Shown: piece after piece, positions 24,283 to 36,462 of the stretch
How the letters are laid out: every line of letters begins with the position of its first letter
Numbering within the stretch: the first letter of the stretch is position 1
From: Gibbula magus
Lineage: Eukaryota; Mollusca; Gastropoda; Trochida; Trochidae
Assembly: GCA_936450465.1 (NCBI GenBank)
Contig: OW388293.1
Coordinates: 42,242,982-42,306,981, forward strand
Reading direction: 5' to 3'
Length of the DNA stretch: 64,000 bases
The notes under the pieces: generated by a model
Database searches by the model: none
What the model was told of the DNA's origin: nothing
Seen by the model: the letters and a program-made list of their open reading frames with translations, nothing else
Made by a program: the position numbers and the translations under genes

Positions 24283-25120
24283 GCGTGTCATGCATAGCTA
24301 ACACTTACGACACTAATCCCAGTTATAAAACGTGTTCACACGTTACTAACTTTATGTGGATATGACATCCTTATTGTCAGTGTCTGCTATCAGTAATTAT
24401 TTCTGATCTGCATATCTAATTTAAAGCAGCGGGATATTGTTGAGACAGTAAGAAAAGTCATATGAGGCTTAGCAATATTTCCTTTCAGGACATTATGCTA
24501 AATGTCAGCATTGACCTCTAACGCTTCCATCGAATTTCAAACAGGATGGCATGTAGCTTCATAAACATTATTCTTAGTTGAGAAGAGCAGGTTTTTGCAA
24601 CTTCTTTATTGTGAACTCACACGACGTTGACGATAAAGACGTTGTTTTCGAGAAATATTGATTTTCTAATATATTTAATTTGAATATGCCCTCAACGAAT
24701 TCTTACATAATAAATTTAATTTACTTAAATCAATACGGTTTCGAAGATTAAATTAGGTAATCAAATTTGTCCAACATCACATGGAGACTTGTATTGACAT
24801 TTGTAATGAAGCATCCAAGTTGCTCTCTTTGTTCCAGTGCAGAAGTCAACGGGCGTATTGAGATGGTCTAGGACATGTGAAGTCTCTTATAACGAAGCAG
24901 CGATTGATCGTTATCCTATTCATGGGGTACATTGACCACGCTCTGCTTGTGATTAATCGCAATCTCCGCAAGCTGACCCGTGTTTCGCCAAACGCTCTGA
25001 AATCAAGTACGTCATTATGTCGTCCTGCGGTACCAGAGGCAGAGAGAACGTTGTTAGTGAAATCAGGGGAACTCAATTAGAAATACAGGTGACCTTTGAA
25101 TTTCACTTCTTCTCCTTCTT
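24283..25120. other. Unassigned intergenic sequence
   Basis: No repeat or gene I can support. ORFs at 24846-25076 (minus) and 24877-25080 (plus) overlap the same GC-richer patch, and neither has a recognisable domain. Confidence 0.3.
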
Positions 25121-25122
25121 TA

Positions 25123-26474
25123 TGCCCCAGTCACACTTACGTTTATGAACGTAGTGATACAGAACGTACTTTAACGCAGTTAACTGTACTGAAGCCTAGT
25201 TATCCGTAGTTATACTTAGTTATCCGTGCTCAAAACGTAGACATAGACGTGAGACAAACGTAGTTTGTGATTTAACTTTTGGACATGTTCAAAGTTTAGC
25301 ATTTCCGAACTACGTTTCCGGAAACGTAGTTCAATGTAGTTGGACGTAGTTAATTGAAAATGTGAACTTAGTTCATCGTAGTTGAACGTAGTTAAGAACG
25401 TTATTTAACGTAGTACAACTTTTCCACGATTTACTACACTTTACTAGGTATCCCAGTACGTTTTCGTACGTTTAAGTACATTCTAGAACGTTGCACTACG
25501 TCTGACTACGTTAAACTACAATAAACTACAATAAACTACACTAGTTTCATCTGAGTTGAAGAACGTTTTAGTACACAAAACTAGGTATTAGTACGGTTAA
25601 CTACGATATCAAATACGTGTTACTACGTTTTGGTACGTTTCGTATTTAGACTTTGACGTTTAAGTACGTTTCCCTAAATCTAACTACACTTAAGTAAGTA
25701 TAAGTACGTTGAACTACGATAAACTACGCCTAACTAGGTAGATTTATTTATGTACCTCGTGTCACAAGAGAGTGAGACACCTGGTTTGCATTTTAATACT
25801 ATTCATTTCACAACTGAGAGAGGATGAGTGGAAGGAAGGTTAAAATGATACAGCATTTAGCTGCTATCAATAGAGAAATGATATGGTTTGCTCAATATTT
25901 GAACAAAATCGAAATGGACGACGAAACGAAGAGAAAACAAAGAAGATGGTGGGCCCGTGACTGGCTCCTACGTAGACCATTACACGGTCAATACCATACA
26001 CTCATGTCCGAGTTGGAGGTAGAAGATCCTGAAGCATTAATGAATTTTATCAGAGTAGATTAAGACAATTAAGAGAAATAATGAAATACATAAACGTGTG
26101 TCTTTATATACCCTACCACTGTAGTGCCGTGATTTACCCTACTTTAACGTACTTTGACGTACCTAAACGTGTTTCAACGTAGTTCAACCTACTTAGTTGT
26201 ACTAACAAACGTTCTTAAATGTAGATCAACGTGGTTAAACGTAGACGAACGTAGCTAGAAAGTTGTTCAATAAACGTAGTTATCCGTTGTTAAACCTAGT
26301 AAAACTTACTTATATGTACTTACTCGTACTTACACGTAGTGAACGAACTGATAATGAAACGTTGTTTTACGTAGTTACTAATAATGCACTCATTTTCGGC
26401 ATGTTAGTGGTTTTGTGGCTACGTTCAATGAACTACGTTTAACTAGGTTAATGAACGTAAGTGTGACTCCCCCA
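25123..26474. mobile_element. 1.35-kb DNA transposon with ACGT-core repeat arrays
   Basis: Terminal inverted repeats share AGTCACACTTACGTT: the left end reads TGCCCCAGTCACACTTACGT and the right end is the inverse of TGGGGGAGTCACACTTACGT. A TA lies just outside each end (25121-25122 and 26475-26476). Between them, by hand count, are about 39 ACGT cores. Most sit in degenerate ACGTAGTT or AACTACGT contexts, about 24 in the left arm and 15 in the right, around a central ORF at 25824-26063. The ORF resembles the N-terminal part of PIF/Harbinger transposases, so this is probably a non-autonomous, internally deleted Harbinger-like element. The flanking TTTA/ATAAA is close to, but not a clean match for, the 3-bp TWA duplication usual for that superfamily. 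Confidence 0.75.
25824..26063 (+). pseudogene. PIF/Harbinger transposase N-terminal fragment
   Basis: An open frame of 79 codons from an ATG in an AGGATGAG context. Residues about 38-78 (starting KRKQRRWWARDWLLRRP, then HGQYHTLMSELEVEDPEAL) have the RRWW...RRP...GxYHTL.xEL pattern found at the start of Harbinger/HARBI1/ALP1-like transposases. This stretch normally leads into the DDE nuclease domain. Here the frame stops right after FIRVD, and no DDE domain follows before the right terminal repeat at 26474. The gene is therefore a remnant that cannot encode an active nuclease, although the remaining basic fragment could still be transcribed. The assignment rests on recalled family motifs, not a search. 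Confidence 0.6.
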
Positions 26475-26476
26475 TA

Positions 26477-27507
26477 AACAAGAACATCTCCACGTCTTGG
26501 AGGGAAATTTTATTGACCTTAGTTGTAAAGTTTGATTCGCAAATAGCAAGTCTTCAAGTTGATTTGTATCGAACTTAATTTTACATATTGATTCGCGAGA
26601 CCGAAATGTCGAATTGGATGGCATAGTGGTAAGTTTTAAAAATAGATTTGCAATTACCGAAATCTTCCATGTTGAATTGTATTGAACTAAATTTTAAAGA
26701 TTGTACGTAAATACGAAACTCATGTATATTATGGAAGATTGATTCGAAACATTCAAGTTGTTTTTTTAAACTCAGTCTTAAATATTGATTCAATACCAAC
26801 ATATATATTCCAAACATTTGTTAATATGACTTCATCATCATTTCATAGTGTAAATAATAAATAAAACGTAAAATACATATCACCTTTTCAGATCAACTGT
26901 GTGTGTTTCTATTCTACAGTTAATGGTGATATTGTTCGCAATGTTCTTGTTTTATCGCAGTTTTAGATTTCCTGAAACTCAATCGATATGTAATCTATAA
27001 AAGGTTTCGTTCATAGCTCAAATATCATTTATTACACTCCAAATCAATATCACAGCACTTACAAATTCATTAACCGATTTGTCTTATCAATATCCGTGGT
27101 TAAAAAAATGCTTTATTTCTTGAGGCGGTTTATTTCCAATCAAGCCTCTGGCCCTTCCCAGTTTTACTCGAACTGTGCCGCACAGCTAAGCCGCAACCTC
27201 TGGAGTTGTGGGCAATTTTACAGAACTCTCGATTTATCGACAGTCGGTGCTTGATGTCTGCAAAAACGGAATGCCGAACTGTGTTATCTAATTTGCGGAC
27301 ATTTGGATTGTGATGGCAAATTTATCCAGACCGCATGGGGTCGATCAATTATAGCAGAGCCCGATGAATAGTGACCAGACAAGCACGTCCAGTGCCGCTG
27401 TCCAAGTCTGTGGACTCCCTTCCATGTGTCCTTGGTGTGTTGGACAAGCGTGGTGTGTGTAGATAGATGGTCACTACTGGAGGTAGCGGCGTCTTGTGAC
27501 TGAAGAT
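26477..27507 (+). promoter_or_regulatory. Upstream region of the prokineticin-like gene, with TATA box
   Basis: A clean TATA-box match, TATAAAAGG, lies at 26996-27004, about 500 bases before the start codon. That would imply a long 5' UTR or an undetected upstream untranslated exon. The stretch 27120-27507 is richer in GC than its surroundings, consistent with transcribed leader or proximal promoter. From 26477 to 26990 I see nothing else. Confidence 0.35.
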
Positions 27508-27552
27508 ATGAAACAGTTCTGTCTGGCTTTACTAGCTACTTTCATGGTACAG
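27508..27552 (+). other. Exon 1 coding part (signal peptide start)
   Basis: Fifteen codons from ATG, ending CAG before a strong donor GTGAGT (27553-27558). I chose this ATG because it begins a hydrophobic leader and joins exon 2 in phase 0. Confidence 0.75.
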
Positions 27553-30500
27553 GTGAGTCATCTTGTTGGAGAATGGGAACCTTCTGTTTACCTTTTTGTT
27601 TCATTCATAATAGCTTTGCTCCGGGCCTTGTTCCATTCATATCGATACGATGTGCTCTCTCTATAGTGACGTCTGAATTACTGTGTGTTCATCTTCTCGA
27701 AATAACCATGTTGGGCTTCTATTAGGCCTCTTCCGATTATTGTTTCCTATCAAAGTGTTAGACGTTTCAAAAGTTATATATTAAAACCTGAGATATTAAA
27801 TACAATAGTTGATTGTGGTTTTAAATAGTTCGCATTTAACCAACTGTTTTAATTAGTTAACTATGATTAAGATTTGAAGATTATAGCTTGTACACAAGAT
27901 GTTTATATAAGAAAGACGTAGTGCAAGTTTCCTGCCTGACTGGAATCGATATTATCACAATAGGCTGATTCCAATATGATTATCATCAAAGAACTATGCC
28001 TTATCAATCACTGCATATGCTTTCCTTGCGTGTCTCTATTCCAAGTCGTCTCACATTATGATTGATTTGCGGTAAAATACAACGTTCATTACTCTAAGAT
28101 ATTTCGTCCAAATTAATAAAAGTCAGTTTTTGCGCTCCAAATCAAATCAATAGTTGTATGATATTGTTTCTTTATATTTAAATATAATATTTCATCGTGA
28201 TTCGAGGACGCCTTAAGGCGTCATCCTGCTCCGAAAGTAAATCGTATGGTTAAATATGGTTATTACTTGTATTTCCCAATACATATATACTGGAACACAT
28301 GACTGGCATATAGTGCTGTAGCATCATTCTAATTAACCCCCGTAACACTATATTTGCTTCTTTACTACATCGTATTGCTTGTCCAGACATAATGATATTA
28401 ATTGTTAACTCCTTGTCTAATATATCAAAAGGAACGTTATAACATTGTGTTGTCATTTACGTTGGATATTCCGACCAAGTAGATTTATTGAGAAGAAAGC
28501 AAAACACACACACATAAATCGGGGTTTATTTCGTTTACTCACAACATATAATATGTACTAGAGTGCCCACTCTAGTTATGTTGGTTTAATGATATTAACA
28601 ATCACAAATCTTGATATGCTTTTAATACAAATTGTTATTTTGTTAAACATTACATATATTATCAGTCGACGTTGTAACATACGACAACACGATAAAAAAT
28701 ATACACTCAATATCCATATCACACTTTGCAATAATACAGAATTTAATAACTCGTGTAGTTTTTGCCTTAAAAATGTTGTCTTCTATGGGACCAGTAAGCT
28801 GAAGATGATGATATTCATTATCAAAATAACACAATGTTTTACAAAAATGTCAATATTTTTTCCAGAATTATTAAGATACCCTCCCGTTGCGATATTTAAA
28901 GAATCAGAACTACAAGTAAACGAATCAAGATTTATCTTAAAGGGGCAGTAGCACGTTTTTTCGCTCAAATAAGTCGATGAAATGTATTTGAAAAATAATG
29001 TCACCAATAGTAAAAGACCATTCTCTCTTCGGAAAATCAAGTTAAAAATGATTGTACATGGTTCGATAATGCCATGGGAATCTTTCTTGTAATGATTAAA
29101 TTGTGTTCACAATAAAATGGCCGCCATGCAATTTCTGTTTTATACGCAACACCGTTATTACCACTACGGATAATTGGTTTGTGTAATAAGATGTTTTACC
29201 CTCTAAAGTTAATATAAATGACATAAACTATCAATATAAATAGGAAATTTTAAAAAAAACGTGCTACTGCCCCTTTAACATATCTAGATGTCATGAATAT
29301 AAATTGGGTAATCGGTAAAAACTCAAATAATGGGTTTATAACCCAAATAAAATATATGTTCATACCGTATAAAGGATATATTTAAATACCTCTAACCTGA
29401 GGCAAGCTCCTGTGATTTAGTCTTCGCTATAAGATCCCTGTACGTCCCAATACATCCTTCTTAACAGAGCAGTATTACAGGCCCAACTATCTGTCATTAT
29501 ATGTCATTAAATCGTGTGCAATTATTCACGATGTAACCTCCTCACGTCACATGGAATTTGTTTTGACACAAAATCAATCTGGTTATTACATCTGTTTCAA
29601 CCTCAAACATTTCATTCCTCTAGCTCTGACTGCGTCATCTGACACTCGATGTCAACGTTCACAAGACACGGGTCGTCAATTTAATTTTAGTACGCGCGTT
29701 TTCCTAATATGAGATCACTCAAAACGTTTTAACGAATATTTTATCATTTATTGATAAACCATGCCCCTTTTCCTTTACACAACTTGACAGACCAAAACAT
29801 CTTGTTATTGACAGTGCAGTTATACGTGTTCATATACATGTACTTGTTGGTACCGACAGTGTCCATATATTGCAATGCCAAGTCTATAAAGGGAGTCTGT
29901 GTGTCTGGGGTGTGAAATCATCAGTAATATGTTCCAGGGAATATGTTGGACCGTTTCATTTACATGACAATTTCAGCTAAATGGAGCAGCAATTATGTAT
30001 CCAATATCGAATTCGTTCTGCAGACATATAAAGATTTCTTTCATCATTAGGACAGTATGTACACACAAAGTTGTGAACGACTTTCCCAGAGGGAATCTGA
30101 CTAATACCGCATCTGTCTATGCAAGCAGTACGGTAACGATTCTCCCATGCTGTTTTCCATATGAATAGCGCCTAATGCCGTGACTATTTGACATAAACCG
30201 TGGTTTTATAAAATAGAAGACTACTAATATATACGACCTTTATAAGCACTATACATCTTTCTTTAATGACATTATCAACGCTCATGAATCAGACTATAGT
30301 TCACTAGACAGTTATTAAGTACAATCTCAAGAAAAAAGTTGAAGACTCAATCTGTGAAAGAGGTTTTAATGTTTGTAGTGATTACGCCAGTTCCGAAAGG
30401 TTTTATTTTTGTTCATTCTTAAACTCATTATAACGTATACCTGTGAATATATTCCGCATCAAAATACACGCGTGCCTAACTCAGGTTCACTGTCATTGAG

Positions 30501-33500
30501 TAACTCACAAGTCCATGAGTTTAGACTTGGCCAGGCTCCTCATTCACGCTGCATTGCGATTCTATTAGAGACCAGCTAACGTCTAAAGAAGTTTATTTCA
30601 GCCCTTAAGACATTACAGCCGCGATATAAGTGAAATACTCTTGAAAGCGGCGTTAAACCCCAACTCACCTCAACTCACCTTAAGACATTAAGTATGATAG
30701 TGTTTCAAATACAAACATTTGTTTTTCAAAACCGTACTCATGTTATCAATCGCTAGATAAATCTATCATCTACAACATGACATAATGATAATCGTTTTCA
30801 TTATCGCGACAATTCGATGAACTTTTGTTTCAAAGACACCTGCGCTCTCGTGTGATTATAAACGGATTTTACTTAATGATTTCTACGTAGTTAATGGTGA
30901 TGCACACAGGGGTGTCTGACAAGGCTTGTCAATTCCAAAGTTGCCATAGCCACCTACGTGGAAGTGAATTTTCTCAGCTGTCTTCGCCCTGCAGGTTACT
31001 GACGTCACACATTACTGACTGTGACGATTGTTTCTAAATGTTCTGTAAATATTATTATTAGTTATTGGCATTTAAAGTGTTAAAGGGTATTTTATTGTGA
31101 TTATATCAGCAAACTATGACACATATACTTGTATATTCTCATTGATTATACAATTCAATCAAACTTTCTATAGTTGGGGAAAACAGATATTTTAATATAT
31201 ATATAGGGATTACATATACGTTATTGAATTAAATGATAATAAATAACCGCCAATATCTGTATACATATATTTTCATATCCGCGAGTACCCGTACATTGTG
31301 TTTCCCCTTCGTGTGCTTGTTCACAGTGTGCGAGTTGGACATGATGCTTGAGAATAAGAGACTTTATGTAAATTGAAGAATGTACACACCCAGTTTGTTT
31401 ATCATATGTATGAATTTCAGTTACAAATATCTTACATTTTAACGTCGTACTCTAAAACTGAATAGTGCGGGTGTTAAGTCAAAGAATACTTCTCCGTGTA
31501 TTTTTTTAATTTTAAAGCAATAAATGTGCCTCTTTCCGCATACATTAACATGTTAAACAAGTTAGGGGTCATGTTGGTGTAAATGCCATGTCTTACCCCT
31601 GTCTACAACAAACACAGATATGTTAACTAAAAATAAACGAGTCACAAATTATTTCATTCAGATATGTGTTATTGTAATCGTGCCATAATCAAATGCATCT
31701 CATTTCTTTTGAAATATTGAATTACTCGAAACTAACTGAGTTGTCACATACTTTCTTGTGTACTTCAGTTTATATTAAGACTGGAAAATACATCTTATCA
31801 TTGGTGTTATTTCTCAATAAATGGGTCGAAAAAGTCTGCGAGAAATAGGTGTATATGTTTCAATGCCATAGAGTTTTGGCAATGTTTCGGTTTGTTTGTA
31901 AATATACTCAATGGCTCCTTAAGAGGGTAATGCTCATTCTTGAGTTTTAGTTTATGTGACCTACATGTATGTCTATTAAACTATCAGTTAAAATTTAGCA
32001 GCAACAGATGATGCAATCAGACGTACATGGGGACTACATGCTACTAACGGCGTTGTCGTCACTAACTGGGGATTTGATCCATAGTAAACAAACTACAATT
32101 GGATTCAATAGGGTACGAACTTGATCCTGTTGGTATCCTTATTAAGTAGTCGTAAGCGTTGAGAATGCCCCGAGTACATTCACTGATAGTTCTTGATCAA
32201 TTGGATGTTAGAATTTGGCACCCATCACTGATTGGTTGATTTGATTTATTCAATGTTTGATAAAGATTGATAAATGAGTTGACACGATACTGTTGCTAAT
32301 CCATTATTCTGATTTATGATATATCGTCTCTCCATCCCAACCCCCCAACCCCCACCCCCCACTTCACACACACACACACACACACACGAACATGAAGACC
32401 CTTCCCCAGCCAGAGTAATAACTCTGATACGTTTTAGTACCATTTAATATTGGGATGAATATTATCTAAGGGTGAACTACTCTCTTAGTCAATTCCCAAT
32501 CGCCGATCACGTCATTTATATATTGCTGCCTAAATGACCGGAATATGCTACAGTGGTATAATGGATATCACTTGATCACATCAACATTTGATTACCCGAG
32601 TCATTATCGCATTCGATCATCTCACCCGAAAGATGAGCCCCATTGAAACTCAACCCGTTAATACGATTCCATTAGATCACGCCAGATTATTTCACTTAAA
32701 CGATCTGATAAACGAGATTCTCTCTACTCGAAGAAACCATGGCGAGAAGAACTACTCTAACAAGAACTAGAGAGAGGTGGCATCGATTTCACGACAATCA
32801 CAACAAAATAGCACTTCAACTCAGCATCAGCTATTCTAGGTCCAGCCCGCCTACATCGACTAGGTACTCCTCGTCCATGGTGTCTTAGATATCCATGTTC
32901 TGAATGACGGACAGTGCAACACAATTACGTGTCCCTGGGGAGACGATTTATAGTGACACTGATAAGAGTGTCGGTATCGCAACCACAACGAAGCATCATT
33001 GCTTTATTGATGTTGACGTGTCATCTCCAGAACCTGCTGTAGTCCTTCTTGTTGTATTTTAAAATGCTTTAAAAGGTCAGAGATACCCATTTGAGATGGT
33101 TAAATGTTGCATGTTATATTCATCATACAATAGAATCAACCTTCAATGTTAAATATTCAATATTGCGACAATAGAATAGTAATAAATTAGTGAATTAATC
33201 TCGTAGTTTTACTGGACCACATGTGTATCTCAAATATGTGTTGTTGGAATGGTACACTGGAAAACCGTCGTACTGACCAAAATTAGACAATGACCAAATT
33301 GATATATACAAATATATTATTTAGTATGAGGGATATATTGATTATTAAATATATGTGGGACTTTTTGGGGTCATGACTCATTTCCTTCTTCTCCATTAGG
33401 GGAATAAGAAACGTTTTTTATGCAATAAAGAAAAGTTGTCTTCAATAATATTTTGTCTTACACTTTAAAGCAAACTAAATTCTTTCAAGATCTATATTAT

Positions 33501-35978
33501 ATAAGAAATATGGATTACATATCATATTATGTAACATAAATCTATAAGAAATAAAACATGCAAAGACAAATCAATAAGACCATACGAACGGAATATGGAA
33601 GGAGAATTTCTTTTTTGATACTAAGCTGAAAGCGTACGTAATTGATTTCAACTACACAAAAGATGAACTAGTCAGTATGTGGTGCTTGCAACGATTTCAA
33701 TGAAGAGAACTTTAGGGCACGACTACCATGATTGGGAGGCATTAAGGTCTGCAACATCAGATTATATGATAATCATACATCAAAATCTCCTGTAAGGTAC
33801 TTGAAAGAAGCTGACATTAAATTTCAATTACGGAAATTTGCAAAGGACACTAGGAATAGTTCATCTACCGGAGTTTGAAAAAAAAATTGAGCAAAATGAC
33901 ATTTGCATTTGAACCCGTTTCTCAAAATGGTAAGTTGTGGTCAATATGCAATATGGTTAAAAAACGTTACACACAACATTGTTGATATATTTCACCGTCT
34001 CACACAAGGTTAATTTGGGTTAATATTTTGATTAGTTTGGTGTAAGTGTTACATTAATTACAGTCATTTCCTACTTGCATTCAGTTTATATCTATTAATT
34101 CCTTCTTCATTTAAGAGAGGCCATGATTTAGACAGGTTGTGTGAAAGAGAAATCGGTATTAGAGGTTTTACTCATAAACTAGCGAAAAAATGACATCATA
34201 TTGACACTGGTTGTGTGGGTGGCCGCTCTCCTTTCTTCTTTGAAACATAGCGTTTTCAGATATATGCAGGGCCCATATTTTCGAAGCTCTCTTAGCGCTA
34301 AGATAGTCGTAAGTGCCATATATTAACATTTGCTTACGACTATCTTAACAATAAGACAGCTTCGAAAATATTGGCCCTGATCTGTTCATTCAGTGTAACT
34401 TCATTTTCTGAAAAAAGATTTATGTCCGAAAAACTTCCATTTACTTTTTAGTAGTGTCCATTATAGACGGAATATTCAGTGGCAGATTGCACCCTGGGTG
34501 AAACAAAAGTAAGTTTTAAGAAGAACTGTTCAATACAAAGTTAATAGTATTCTGTTTATACTGCAGATACAATAGTATGGCCTCATATTATATCATTATA
34601 CATGTATATCTCCGTTTTGAAACGCTAGTGTACTGCTTATAATGCTGGATATTCAGTACATCTAACGGATTCATTTTAGTACACATGTTTTACACTTAGT
34701 CTTCTGCTTACACTCCTACACGTCCTATCTGGTGGATTTCAGTACATCCTGTATTCATTCTTCATCTTTCTAACGGATTCATTAATTGCATCAACGTTTT
34801 ATACAGTTCTGCCTATATTTCCAGATTGTCCTGCACAGCTCTCTGGTGGATATATATTCAGTACATCTCATATTCTTTCTTCATCTTTGCTATAGGGTTC
34901 ATTTACACTTACGTATTCTACATCATCTTCTACCTATACTTTCAGATTGTCCTGCAAGTCCTCTCTGCTCCCTCTGGTGGTGGGTGGGATGGACATTTCC
35001 AGTACCCCGCCATGTCCTGTGATGATGCAAACTCAACCTGTCCAGATGGCTTCTGTTGTGTCAAAAGGGTGCTTATCTTACATTGATGATTGTTTTGTGA
35101 ATCCTTTAATTTTCTAGTTCTGATACGTCAATTCATTAAGTGTAACAACTATCGCGATTATTAATGTTCTAATACATGCTCTATCCATCCAATGTTTTAT
35201 GAAAATATGAATAACATGAAAGTTAATTCATATTTAGTTGGCCATTTCACCATATTTAAGAATATGCTGCATGTAGCGTAACATTATAGTGTCGCTTATT
35301 TTGTGTTGGATCCCAAATATTTGCAATACCCCCACTAGGGTAGTATGGGTTTATAGCGGTCAGCGTGTCAATGTGTCCGTCCCTTCGTTTTGTTCCGCTG
35401 ATAACTCAGGCACGAATTGTTCAAATGTTAACGAAACCTGATACATATAATCACTATGTGTAGATATGCCTTTTCGTATGTTTAATATCCTTATTTGCAT
35501 AATTTATACACATTTTCTCAAATTTGTTATTTTATTGTATGACACACATACAGTCTTACAACCGACTCTATGTGGATATGCTAGATATCAACCATGATCC
35601 CTAAATGTTCCCTTTGTCGCTTATACAGCCATGTTAATTAAACTTTTGCGGTTTTCATGGAAACAGAACATGAACTGTGTAACACAAAGAGGAGGTCATT
35701 GTCCGGTCATAACTCGGACTTGTATTGTTCGAATGCATTGTTTTGCATTTTATTTTCAAGACTAAAAGTTCATATAGTTACATTTTCTTCTGTTGCAGGT
35801 TATAACATATGCAGATGTAAGCAAATTTGCCATCGGAGTCATGCAATGTCAACGACTGCGGAAACCATTTCAGTTCTGTCTAGTGAACACTGAAAACTAT
35901 ATGTGCCCCTGTCAACCAGGCTGGTACTGTCGAACAGAGGAAAAAGAAAATTTTGGAACCTGTGCAAGTGTTGAATGA
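27508..35978 (+). CDS. Secreted prokineticin/astakine-like peptide, three exons
   Basis: Predicted join 27508-27552, 34946-35068, 35799-35978, all introns phase 0, giving 115 residues. Residues 1 to about 23 (MKQFCLALLATFMVQIVLQV, then LSA) form a hydrophobic signal peptide spanning the first intron. The mature part has ten cysteines at 40, 47, 52, 53, 73, 83, 92, 94, 100 and 111: C-x6-C-x4-CC-x19-C-x9-C-x8-CPC-x5-C-x10-C. The CC pair, the x9 spacing, the CPC and the x5 spacing match the prokineticin/colipase-like fold. The vertebrate AVIT start is absent, as in invertebrate astakines. An NST glycosylation sequon lies at 44-46. Known family members are extracellular cytokine-like ligands (vertebrate prokineticins act on GPCRs, crustacean astakines on blood-cell formation); the same role here is inference. 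The x19 loop is longer than usual (about x11), and the exon 2 donor AGG/GTGCTT is weak. Confidence 0.8.
28941..29274. mobile_element. TTAA-flanked MITE, copy 1
   Basis: A 334-bp element flanked by TTAA (28937-28940 and 29275-29278). Its terminal inverted repeats read AGGGGCAGTAGCACGTTTTT and the inverse of that sequence. An inverted relative of 336 bp lies at 61779-62114. No ORF of note. The TTAA target is typical of piggyBac-type mobilisation, so it is probably a piggyBac-like MITE; the parent element is not in the window. Confidence 0.85.
30616..30678 (+). mobile_element. 5'-truncated SINE with 12-bp target-site duplication
   Basis: Only the last 63 bases of the SINE are present, from CAGCCGCGATATAAGTGAAA to the CAACTCACCT tail. 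Perfect 12-bp direct repeats CTTAAGACATTA flank it at 30604-30615 and 30679-30690. This shows that the tail is the true 3' end and that the copy arose by target-primed insertion with 5' truncation. Confidence 0.9.
32341..32387. repeat. C-rich tract and (CA)n microsatellite
   Basis: A C-rich run (CCCCCCAACCCCCACCCCCC) followed by about eleven CA dinucleotides at 32365-32387. Confidence 0.9.
32680..32830 (+). repeat. Diverged fragment of a dispersed repeat
   Basis: Resembles the segments near 40140-40260 and 46700-46820. Shared features are a TTCACTTAAACGATCTGATAAACGAGA-like stretch and a CATCGATTTCACGACAATCA-like stretch before a CTTCAACTC. It is a third, more diverged copy of that low-copy repeat, with an indel in the middle. 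Confidence 0.5.
34268..34379. mobile_element. Fold-back MITE, 112 bp
   Basis: Near-perfect palindrome. The left arm contains ATTTTCGAAGCTCTCTTAGC and AAGATAGTCGTAAG; the right arm contains CTTACGACTATCTTAA and AGCTTCGAAAATATTGGCCC. The ends are CAGGGCCC and GGCCCTG. It lies in intron 1. Confidence 0.75.
34729..34945 (+). repeat. Tandem duplications of the exon 2 splice-acceptor region
   Basis: Units starting CTGGTGGAT at 34729 and 34843 resemble the exon 2 sequence starting CTGGTGGTG at 34973 (periods 114 and 130). The 34843 unit is preceded by an intact copy of the acceptor and exon start, TTTCCAG/ATTGTCCTGCA, at about 34816-34834, repeated at the true site 34938-34956. A weaker, older copy may begin near 34650. 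Splicing to the upstream acceptor would continue in a frame that misses the cysteine domain and stops at 35022. Confidence 0.7.
34946..35068 (+). other. Exon 2 (end of signal peptide and first four cysteines)
   Basis: Forty-one codons from ATT after ACTTTCAG to AGG before GTGCTT. It encodes the end of the leader, a glycine-rich SGGGWDGHFQYP segment and the first four domain cysteines, including the CC pair. Confidence 0.75.
35069..35798 (+). other. Intron 2 (730 bp)
   Basis: Begins GTGCTT, a weak donor, and ends TTCTTCTGTTGCAG, a good acceptor. I saw nothing else in it. Confidence 0.65.
35799..35978 (+). other. Exon 3 (last six cysteines and stop)
   Basis: Fifty-nine codons plus TGA, starting GTT in phase 0. 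It holds cysteines five to ten, including the CPC motif in ENYMCPCQPGWYC. Confidence 0.8.
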
Positions 35979-36462
35979 ATTGACACCTCTTTCATTTAGA
36001 GATAAAGCATGATATTCTATGAAATATGGACAGCATTACACCTCGTATCACCTGCTAAGATGCCGACCAGTATCAACTGATATGCTCCACAAATGACTAC
36101 TGTTTGATGAAAATATGCAAACTGGAAATCACAGGGAAAATGTTTACATTGCAAACCTCATGATGTGTACAAAATATGAGACCATGTCATTCCAAGACGC
36201 TTTGTGCTGCAGTTTGTGGGAGTCATAAGTTTGAACATCCAACGAAAATATTCACATATGCACAAAACATTCAACAATGTTTAATTTGTTATATTTTATA
36301 TGGAAAATAGTGTATGTCATCTGTATGTCAAGCCATTGCAAAACTGGTAACACAATCATGTCATGAAACATGGCGGCCGTCATTAGAACACCATAGAATC
36401 ATTCGGTCATTGACGATAGGTTTAAAGTGAGTAGATGTGGTTTATCAATACTTTGCATGAAG

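Larger units (their letters stand above)
27553..34945 (+). other. Intron 1 (7.4 kb)
   Basis: Runs from GTGAGT to a pyrimidine-rich ACTTTCAG acceptor. It contains the TTAA-flanked MITE (28941-29274), a truncated SINE (30616-30678), a CA microsatellite near 32370, a dispersed-repeat fragment (about 32680-32830), a fold-back element (34268-34379) and a tandem duplication of its own 3' end (34729-34945). I see no further coding exon in it. Confidence 0.7.

Noticed and set aside
34786..35022. Upstream in-frame extension of exon 2 as a separate small gene
   Set aside because: The open frame arises from tandem duplication of intron/exon sequence and leads away from the cysteine-domain frame.
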